The position numbers were made by a program, and so were the translations under genes. The notes beneath the pieces were generated by a model. That model saw nothing but the letters and a program-made list of their open reading frames with translations, was not told the DNA's origin and ran no database searches. From positions 32,964,297 to 33,028,296 of the forward strand of contig OY294068.1 of the NCBI GenBank assembly GCA_958510875.1: a stretch of DNA of 64,000 nucleotides. The letters are read 5' to 3'. Source of the DNA: Endomychus coccineus (Eukaryota > Arthropoda > Insecta > Coleoptera > Endomychidae). Below, in pieces: positions 55,475 to 64,000 of this stretch (position 1 is its first letter; each line of letters begins with the position of its first letter).

Positions 55475-57000
55475 GCTATGATCTTGCGTTTGCCCATCAC
55501 CTATAATCGTTCGCCATTTTTGTTGTGTGAACATGGATATTTGCATTTTTAAAGTTGGTATCAAAACACATGTTAAATTGCCATGACTAATGGGTGTTCC
55601 ATCTCCTGAGAGTCATTATCCTTCCAGTTTTATATCTCACAGAGATTCTTCTTTGCTTAAATTACGTATAGTATTTTTCGCAATATTGCTATATTAGTCC
55701 CAGTAAAAAAATAATTAACATATTTAGAGAATTTGTGTTTTGGCCGCATTTAAATAAATATTATCAAAATGTGCTTAAATACAAATGACTACCTGTTTCT
55801 TGGATAACAATATATAAGTTGTTTATACCAACTGTTATCTCAGAATTACTCGATCATCTGTTATCTACGTTTATTTTCGGACTTGAGTGCATCAAATGAA
55901 TTAATCAACATATAAAGCTAAAAACTACTCGTTTAGGCAAATACAATGTTTAATTATTCATATCATTATCATCATTCAAACTTCACAGTCATCCTTTATT
56001 TATAACATCTTCGGCCGTGGCCGTGTAAATTATTAAAATCAGTTGCAATTCAAATACACTTCCAAGTTGGGGTATGAAGGCGGAAGTAAAAAGTCCATGT
56101 CAAACTCGAGGATGTACGTTAATAAAACTGAATTAGTTGTAATTGCGCGTGCCAACAAACCTGACGTTAAACCATCTCTTGAGTTCAAGGTCGCATTTTG
56201 CTTTACCAGACGTTACACTTTACTTATTCTACTTTTACTACCATAAAATTTAATGATTACATCAACAGCTTCTATAAATGATGCTAATGTAGGTACTCAA
56301 GTTTATGTTGATGAAACGGCTCCACAGAAATGTTGATATGTTGTAAAATATCTTGAATATGCAACTTTTTATGAAACAATTCATCTACATAAATAAATAC
56401 ATTTAAATTCCTCTCCATTTTGACTTTTTATCAAATAAGAGACCGACCATCTAAAGATACCTGCAAATACATGAATATAAAACCTGTTCGGGCAGAGAAA
56501 AATAAAACAATAAAACAATGAAATATTTACGGCTGATATATAATGATGATACTGTTCATCATCTAGAATAGTCCCAATCAAAAAAATAATCAACTGAAGC
56601 TAAGCAAAGTGCGTACTGTTCCATTTTTCAACATTGATTTATATTAAACTGCACTGAAGAAGGAAAATGTTGAAAATTGAAGAAAAGTATGTTGATAAAG
56701 ATAAAACTAATCTCTTATAGCGGTTCTTAATCTTATTTCTTTCTGCGGACCCCCACTGAATCACTACTGGAAGCCAAACAATACGCAAATTACGAAAAAT
56801 TTCATTTAATTCATCACAAAGAAAAAATTCACAAAAATCGGAATTTTAATGGGAAGGTTGATGCTGTGACTGAGCTTTTGAATATTGTATTTGTTTCTGA
56901 AAGTTGAATTCTGATGACAGATTCTACATGTCTTTCTCGGTTTTATGTATCTATATAAGACCTGAGAAGACTTTTTTACATTATAGATGAATGGAATATT
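55475..57000. other. unassigned repeat-rich sequence
   Basis: No recognised protein or inverted-repeat element. Frames 56043-56246 and 56381-56593 (67-70 codons) show no domain. Confidence 0.4.
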
Positions 57001-57429
57001 AATGGAAATGGAATGAAGTATAAAAAATTTATTCGGAATATTCCGTAATAGCGAAAACTACATTGCAGAACTTCCAGATTTGGTATTTGGTATCAGTGCA
57101 CTTAGCCAAATACCCTTGTACACTATCCCCTGCTACGTTTTTCAGGGGGTATTTGATGATCCCCTGGCCTATCCAGGTAACCATGTTTAGTTTTTTTTTC
57201 TTGCTCAGATACAATATAAATACAGAAAACATATGGAAGAATACCTCAAAGAGGTGTAGAGCACGTAAAGTTAAAATTTTATATAAATATGAATTACAAT
57301 ACATTTGTCATCATAAATAAAAATAACAGTGGGTAAACAGATTAAAATGTGTATAGGTCCAGTACATTAAAATGGAGACGATACATACAGATATGACTAA
57401 AGTAACTTAGAATACTTAGAAATAGGAAT

Positions 57430-57720
57430 AGCTCAAATATCTTTGTCCGCAAAATATTCATTCAGCGAGTAGTAGGCTCGTTTTACAATTAGAGATTTCA
57501 AATTGTTCTTGAGATGATTTAATGGTAATTTTTTCAATGATTGGTGAATTTTATTATGCTGTCTTGTACATTTTTCTAGAGGTATGTATAATTAAGAGAT
57601 GTAACAGATGTAGCTATTTTTTGTTCTTGTATTATGAACATGATTGTTGGCCTGTTCCTGAAATGCTGGTTTTGATGAGTAAAGATATTATCCCCAAATA
57701 GTATTTAAGGCACATTTTGA
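57430..57720 (-). pseudogene. LINE RT C-terminal fragment
   Basis: Minus-strand translation near 57560-57440 gives LPLNHLKNNLKSLIVKRAYYSLNEYF, the usual last block of CR1/Jockey-type LINE proteins (IKxLPxxxFKxxLKxxLxxKAYYSxxEF). Short and broken. A PLE terminal repeat follows at 57690. Confidence 0.55.
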
Positions 57721-57865
57721 TTTATAATTTAGTTTACTCTGATGATGGCTACTTGGTAGCTGAAAGATCCTCACTCATAGCGTACTCTAGTAAGCTTTGC
57801 CTCAGAACTTTGATAGTATCTTTAGTGGATAAGAGTGATTGTTTCTTATTTATAGTGATAACGAT
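57690..57865 (+). repeat. PLE family A terminal repeat
   Basis: ccccaaatagtatttaagg, then actctgatgatggctacttggtagctgaaag, then gtatctttagtggataagagtgatt. It has a 35-base insertion compared with 28700-28850. The hairpin ggctac/gtagct with ctgatga and gaaa is kept. Confidence 0.75.
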
Positions 57866-58445
57866 TTCATCACGAATTGATCATTCTGCCAGATATAATG
57901 GGTTGAATAATCATTTTACTTGAAATCGAAGCTACAAAATACGTGCACAAGATATTTACTTTTGCATGGCAAGCAGCCAGCTTCAGTTGTTGTACGCAAT
58001 GTTAGAAGTAAAATTAGAAGAAAAAAATTTAAACAAACAATCAGAAATTCAGTTAGTATTCATTGAAACATAATGGATGCAGCAATAATATGTGGATAGT
58101 CTTTTTTACTAGAAACATCAGACTGAAGAATAAAATTGAATTTAACACAAATTCTGTGGAATGTATTTTAACTGGATACAAGGAAGATTCCTTAATTCCT
58201 TAAAAACTTTGGAATATGTATGGAATTAGGGGTGGTTTGGTCACATTATCGATCATCATTACTTAAGAAACAAAATAAAATATTATTCCTTAATAACTTC
58301 AAGTTAGTATATAACTAATGAACTATAAAATAGTTCACACTGCGAATACCGAGGTGGATATAAATAACACTATAAATAATAAATACCTTTCAGCTACCAA
58401 GTAACCATTATCAGAGGAAACTGAATTAGAAATCAAAATATGTTG
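57866..58445. other. unassigned; weak inverted PLE repeat at its end
   Basis: 58320-58445 includes ctttcagctaccaagtaaccattatcagagg, a minus-orientation PLE terminal copy. The remainder is not recognised. Confidence 0.45.
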
Positions 58446-58559
58446 GTTTGAATATGTGTCGTTACTGTGTTACAAGAGTGATGAACCTTCTTGCGAAATG
58501 TTGTGACCTGTATTTGAAATATCTTCTGCTAATTCTTGAAAATATGTTGTCTTTTTATA

Positions 58560-59135
58560 TTCGATCATCAACACATCGTATAAACTTCTGCGTGGAAAAT
58601 AATGATTTTCAGAATTGTTGGAAAGAATCTATTGTTATTCCGCTTCCAAAAATTAATTTACCTTCTGACTTGAAAGATCTGCGTCCAGTGAGTATTCTGC
58701 GTGCCATTACCAAAATTTTCGAAAAAGTATTAGAGGAGCAGCTGCCTAAACATATTTACGTCAATAATTTAGTTCCAAAATTCTAATTCGGTTTTAGACA
58801 AGACCATACTTGTATTACTGCTCTTTTACATATTACAGACGATGGAAAGTGAACTATTTTAGTGTTATTGGATCACTGGAACATGACATTTTAATTTCAT
58901 TAATGTATTTTCTAGGATTGAGCTACGCTTCACAGTCACTCTTGCAAAATTAAATATAAGGGAGATCACAGTTATTGTGAATACAAAATATCTAGTCCTA
59001 CCACTTTGTCTTGTGGGGTTCCTCAAGGATTAATCTTGGGGCCACTATTATACTCGATGTACACTTCGTATTTGGTAAGCAGAATATCATTTCTATGCAG
59101 ACGATTCGCAATTGAATCATTTATTTTATAAAACA
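58560..59135 (+). pseudogene. LINE reverse transcriptase fragment
   Basis: WKESIVIPLPKINLPSDLKDLRPVSILRAITKIFEKVLEEQLPKHI (58618-58760) is the RT fingers block; a stop at 58783-58785 breaks the frame before FGFRQDHTCITALLHITDD. Later blocks are CGVPQGLILGPLLYSMYT (near 59015-59070) and a broken ADD (near 59100). Frameshifts throughout. Different family from the intact LINE. Confidence 0.75.
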
Positions 59136-59239
59136 ACATCTAGGAATTACATTAAATATAAATTATAAAGTAAAAGTTACATATATTTTAGGGTATTGTA
59201 ATATAATAATCCTTATGTACATGGAAATAAAGACCGATT

Positions 59240-60519
59240 TGATAAAGGTTTGAAATTCGAGTTTGAATCTACAACAGGGAAATGTAGAGGTTATGACGCC
59301 ACACTATTGGAGTAAATTGTATTCTAATGCGAGACCAATATTATTGTTATGGCAAAAATGAACGTCTCCTTTTTATTCCCTGCATCTCTCCATATTGTCA
59401 TAATATATGTTTGCATATTCCAGCAACCATAAAGGATAAAAATGTCGGTCAAAATAAAACTTTGTACCACAAGTGACGATGTAAAATTCACAATTAGTAG
59501 TGTGTATTAAAGTTTATTGTATAATAATATCTAACGTCTATAGACACAAGTAACCGCCAACAAGCGAATCGAGTTGAAAATATCATCCACTTACTCAATT
59601 AATGGCTTGATTAGGAGAGCTACAAAACAATAACGTCAATTTAAAGGATGTTTCAGATTTGCGAATCATTCGAATTTAGTGGAATCAACCAATCATATCA
59701 CCTCATTTAACTGATGATTGAAATTACTTAGTATCAATAAATATATATTACATGATGAATTTTTATTAATAATATCATTGCAAGGAGTACTAAAACTGAA
59801 ATTGTCGGACAATTCATATGATTAGAAAAAGCGGTAGCAATTCAATTAGCATAAGTGGCATGCATCCCAATAGCGAATTGTTACAAGACGAGGCCAATCC
59901 TCTGCTTTATGATGCAAACATATAAACATAGAAAATAACAATTAATCGGTACTACTCTAAAAAATTAGAAGCAATTTAAAATGGCAGGAAATATTATGTA
60001 CTTATTTGAAGTTAACGAAATCAACCAAGCGTTGATTACGGGATACAAAGGAGTTTTTGTGTTAGTGATTAAAATTGAACAGCGCAAAGAAAAATGCTTA
60101 AAATAATACAAATGCAACAGACGATGTTATATACAGCGAAACAAAAGTTTTAAATACAAAAGACAGAACATTCCATCAAAACAAACCAAATAATAACAAA
60201 GAACATGGCTACAGAAACAAAAGATATCATGTCTTATTCATATGAAGCAAGAAATATTATAAATAAAATGAAGCCAGAAAGCCAAATTTAATAAATATAA
60301 ACTTTAGGAGTGAGAAAAGTGTGAAGATCAAAATAATGCAAAAAAATGGCTGAGTGAGTTTATGGTTAAATAGTTTATAAATTTTTTCATACATAAGCTA
60401 TTATTAATAACAATTATGTGTCTAAGGTGGGGTGAGTAAACGAGGTAATCATCAGTACATAACTAAAATACCTATTAATAACCAAATAACTGCAAGATGT
60501 GAACTTTAGGCAGTTTTCA
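59240..60519. other. unassigned AT-rich sequence
   Basis: No open frame over 60 codons and no repeat seen. Confidence 0.4.
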
Positions 60520-60527
60520 CACTAGAG

Positions 60528-62060
60528 CAGGGGTCTCCAAACTTTCCAGTCTTAGGGCCATACTGTTTACTCCAGTAAGTTCCAAGAGTCAAAACCGTTT
60601 TAATTTTGCTGCCATTATGTATAATTTCTAGACTAGTCGCCGAGTACGCGCCCTGAGCGAGCATACACTTGCTAAATTCGCTAGTAGTACTAGTAGTAGT
60701 ACATAGTAGTAGTATTAGTGCAATAGTCCAATAGTGCTAATGTGTCGTAACAATAAAGTGTTACGACCGCGACACTTGACGACACCTGGTGGTCACACGC
60801 GGAAATAGGTAGTGGTAGTACCCTTTATTGCTAACAGATAGTGCTAGTGGTAGTTTCGAAACCGCACTGACAATTAAACATTCGCGAATGATTTCGATGT
60901 TTCGAGAAAGTTCTGGTGTATTCCACTCACTTCTAGATGGCAGTAATTGAAGTATTAAAAGGCTAGCGGCGCGACCGCGAGTCAGTCCACCTAGGGAATG
61001 CGGAGGAAGCGAAACTGTGTTGTGAAATAAAGTAGTGGAGAAATGATCAAAGAATGTGTAATTGCAGTAGCCGAAGAAATGTGCCAGGTAAATTTATTTA
61101 AAACTGTCAGTTTGTCAGCAAACACCGTGGCTCGGAGGGTAGAAGACATCGCAGAAACTATATCATCTCACCTGTCTGACAAAAATGGACATCTTGAGTG
61201 ATTTTCTCTGGCCTTGGATGAGTCAACAAATGTGTCAGATACTGCTCAGGTATCGATTTTTATTCGAGGGGTAGATAAAAGGTATGAAGTGTGTGAAGAA
61301 CTTCTTGATATTATTCACGGAACGACTACTGGAGAAGATATTTTTAAGGGAATTGAAAATGCCATTAATAAAAAAACCTTCGATGGAAAAACTTGAAATC
61401 TATTACTACTGATGGAGGCAAAAACATGTGTGGTAAAAATAAAGCAGTGGTTGCTCTTGTGTCAAAGGCTGTGGAAGATGATGGTGGTGGTGGTGGTGGT
61501 TTAAAACCATTAGTCTTACATTGTATCATTCATCAATAGTTCTTGTGCGGGAAATGTTTGGATATGTCTGAAGTTCTGAAACCAGTCATATCAGTTGTTA
61601 ATTTCATCAGATCCACTAGGTTGAATCACCGACAATTCCGCGAGTTTATTGAAAAAAATGGAGTAAATGACTTAGCATATCATACTGCCGTGCGCTGGCT
61701 CAGTTGCGGAAAAGTCCTTCGACGCTTTTTTTAACTTCGAGCAGGGAACGAAATTTTTTTGAATGAAAAGCATCGCCCTCTTACCGAATTACAAAATAGC
61801 GAATGGTTATGAAACTTAGCATTCTATGTCGATTTGACAAAACATGAACGAACTGAATTTGAAATAGCAAGGAGAAGACCAGTTCAATTTTCTGCGTATT
61901 ATACTTGTCATTAAGCTTTACGTAGCAAGTAAATAAAACGGACTTATTATCATTCTGTATCTTCTTATCCAACTTATCACAACAACAATAACAACAATAA
62001 GCCATTAGCTATCGCGGGCCGGATTGATGACACTGGCGGGCCGTAGTTTGGAGACCCCTG
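60528..62060 (+). mobile_element. hAT element with perfect 8-base TSD
   Basis: Ends caggggtctccaaact and agtttggagacccctg, exact inverses, flanked by cactagag at 60520-60527 and 62061-62068. Inside, plus-strand fragments of a Charlie/GTF2IRD2-type hAT transposase: VEDIAETISSHL (61137), LALDESTNVSDTAQVSIFIRGVDKRYEV (61206), CGKCLDMSEVLKPVISVVNFIRS (61545), YHTAVRWLSCGKVLRRFF (61678). Stops, frameshifts and a (ggt)n run break it. The BED finger and dimerisation domain are missing. Short tagtag-type microsatellite near 60680-60715. Confidence 0.92.
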
Positions 62061-62199
62061 CACTAGAGCAACCCAATTCGACCAATTGGCGGAGGCAACC
62101 TGTTGCATTAATCTAAGTCATACGGATTTCGTAGAAGCCTATCCAAGTAAACACACCTGTTTAACATTATTGTACTTGCAGCAAAGGGATTTTGGCTGT

Positions 62200-62555
62200 C
62201 CTCGAGATAAGACGTCTTCAACTATAAAAACATTACTGTATAGTGGATTTTAAATACATATTCACATATTTTACACATTAATGTGTTACAATTTCAATTA
62301 CTCCTATTTCGTTCGTTGTTGCGACTTAGACATTTTTAATTGAAATTAATGCGATAAATACGTTCACTGCTTAATACAATTAGTTTAAGAAATCCCGCGC
62401 CTTACTTGATGTGAATTAGTTTTCTATTGTCTTGATGATGGTCGCGTGACCGAAACGTACGAAAGACGAAATTATAATAAATATATGTATTAAAGTGACC
62501 TATTTCCCAAGAATTTACATATAATTCATACCTGGGTCAAGAATCATCATTATAT
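62200..62555 (+). repeat. PLE family B terminal repeat, third copy
   Basis: Similar to 23182-23475 along its length (tttttaattgaaatt, tacaattagtttaagaaat, tgatgatggtcgcgtgaccgaaacgtacg, tgacctatttccc-agaa, tacctgggtcaagaatcat). Stem II of the hammerhead (ggtc/gacc) is intact here, but the first core C is lost (ttgatga). Confidence 0.78.
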
Positions 62556-62559
62556 CATG

Positions 62560-63180
62560 AAGTACACAAACAATGCAAACTATATCGTTAATTTTATTTT
62601 TTTCTGTTCAAGTAATTAAATTTTAAAGAACACGACATTTTTTTGTACAGCATTCCAAAGTGCGCTTTACTGTCTTTCTGACTCTAATGGTCCGGTAGTT
62701 CTAAATCTCTAAATTCTTTTATATCATCTAAAGATCTTCATGGGTAGGGTCGTATTATACGGACATGGAGTGGAAAAGCTTTATCACCGATAAAGTAGAT
62801 TGGAAATTTAACTTCATTTGTTTCTTGTCTGGAGCTTGAAATTTCATATCACCCTGTTTTATCCATCGTCCCATTTTGTAAATTCTGAAGATACCGCCGT
62901 CTTTCCGAGGAATCCAACTTCAATCATTGAAAAGCAATCATCTACGTCAGAGCAAGCCATTAATAAAACAGAATGATAACCTGTATAATTGAAATATGAT
63001 GAACAAGATTTTGGTAGTTTTTGAATTTTAATGTGTTTACCATCTAACGCCCCTAAAGCAGTTTCCGACATTTCACAACTGATAAAAACCATCAGAAAAA
63101 CCACCCATTCATCCTCATACTGTATTTTCTTATTATAATGGTTGGAGCTTGTCCCAAATTGCCTTTGGAGTAGTTTCAAT
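62560..63180 (-). pseudogene. PIF/Harbinger transposase remnant
   Basis: The minus-strand frame 63179-62859 includes ETALGALDGKHIKIQKLPKSCSSYFNYTGYHSVLLMACSDVDDCFSMIEVG, the first DDE block of PIF/Harbinger nucleases. Downstream sequence to about 62700 may continue it in broken frames. The N- and C-terminal parts are absent. Confidence 0.75.
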
Positions 63181-63417
63181 TATTTCACTGATTGTACTGA
63201 CCCCTCTCATAAAATATAGCTATATACTTCTGAAGAAGTACTTCCTGTTGCCAAAACAAAAAACTTAATTTAAAAATTATACTCGGGAAAAATGTTTTTT
63301 TTCAGCTGCTAATTGCAAGGAGAAGTGACGAAACATTCGCACCGTGTTTTGAAGAATTCGCTGAGTGGTTCGGGAAGGCAGAAAAAATACTACTTAATGG
63401 ATTACCTACAATTTTAA

Positions 63418-63717
63418 GTGTCGTTGATAGGCAATAAGAGTAGTATTTCTGGTAATGTTCCATCTCCTACGGAAAGTCTATTAAGTACTGAACCAGAATT
63501 TGAGTTCAATGAGCAAATTGCAAATGATGATAACATTTCAAATAATTCAGACAAACAAGAACAACACATAATACTAAAACCAAAAATCCGGCTCAAACAA
63601 ACGAACGCTGCTGATGAGGCTTTTATTAAATATATCGAAAAAAGAACCAGTGAACACAAAAAAGTTTTGAGTTTGCTCTCTGGGAATATAAAATGCGAAG
63701 ATTTAGAAGACAAGTAG
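63418..63717 (+). CDS. Putative Harbinger companion protein fragment
   Basis: A 99-codon plus-strand frame, divergent from the Harbinger transposase. An acidic, polar N-terminal half leads to DEAFIKYIEKRTSEHKKVLSLL, which resembles the BESS-like end of MADF/Myb proteins that accompany Harbinger transposases. The ATG is at 63418 but the frame may be an exon end; its true start is unknown. It may equally be an unrelated fragment. Confidence 0.4.
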   Translation: MSLIGNKSSISGNVPSPTESLLSTEPEFEFNEQIANDDNISNNSDKQEQHIILKPKIRLKQTNAADEAFIKYIEKRTSEHKKVLSLLSGNIKCEDLEDK

Positions 63718-64000
63718 TGGAAGTAGTGGATGTTTTGGATTCACAGCTGGACAAAACACCGTCTTCTTCAAACTCATCACACATGTCAAATGTTTAATGT
63801 TTATGTTTTAAAAAAATTGTTTTAAAACTATTTCATATAAAAAATATATTTTTTTATTGCAGGAGCCGCCAAACTAAGCAGTTCTAAGACTGATATTGGA
63901 CTCATCCCATACATAGCCTCAAATTTAACGGGATCTTTGAGTTCAGTTGCAGCTACAAACATTTTCCGTTTAAAATTTTTCAAACAATACGGGTGAACCC
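63718..64000. other. unassigned sequence to the window end
   Basis: A cag acceptor-like site (ttttttattgcag, 63850-63862) is present, but I see no recognisable coding sequence after it. Confidence 0.3.

Noticed and set aside
60680..60720. tagtag microsatellite as a functional site
   Set aside because: Simple slippage repeat inside a dead hAT element.

Overview
This window is animal DNA, most likely from an insect (a beetle or similar); the species cannot be read from it. It is AT-rich and loaded with transposable elements. It carries one host gene, on the minus strand: 15 consecutive internal exons of an LDL receptor-related protein 1 (LRP1) gene, from 51848 down to the left window edge. I traced every splice junction by eye. 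All have GT...AG introns and phases that agree, giving about 2,970 codons with no frameshift. The signal peptide and first exon(s) lie beyond 64000 or were not found. LDLa cluster IV, the last propeller, the membrane span and the tail lie left of base 1.

Domain order in the direction of transcription: LDLa cluster I (3 modules), EGF, EGF-Ca, propeller, EGF, propeller, EGF, LDLa cluster II (7 by my count), two EGFs, four propellers each followed by an EGF, LDLa cluster III (11 by my count), then an EGF-Ca that runs off the window. This is the LRP1 layout, and several stretches, such as the fourth propeller after cluster II, are close to vertebrate LRP1.

Nearly all remaining sequence is mobile-element debris in introns and in more than 12 kb upstream of the first visible exon. 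The groups seen are: two families of Penelope-like elements (PLEs) with GIY-YIG endonuclease remnants; LINEs, including one with two intact ORFs at 39.9-43.7 kb and a 5'-truncated one with a 12-bp target duplication; hAT elements at 18.3-20.0, 31.1-31.6 and 60.5-62.1 kb; Mutator-like (MULE) elements at 33.8-35.4 and 47.6-49.2 kb; Tc1/mariner relics; a PIF/Harbinger remnant; a Polinton-type DNA polymerase relic; and at least eight long fold-back (inverted-repeat) MITEs, several flanked by TA.

Most notable: (1) the PLE family at 18.3-23.5 kb carries a foldable hammerhead ribozyme, and a sister copy has a hAT element inserted inside the motif; (2) the intact LINE has a canonical A AAA AAC slippery site four bases before the ORF1 stop, in the exact phase needed to run into ORF2, whose conserved start lies upstream of its first ATG; (3) a FLYWCH/MULE element sits precisely between two ~690-bp direct repeats of unknown nature; (4) several introns are multi-layered nests whose order of insertion can be read. 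No CRISPR array, operon or bacterial feature is present.
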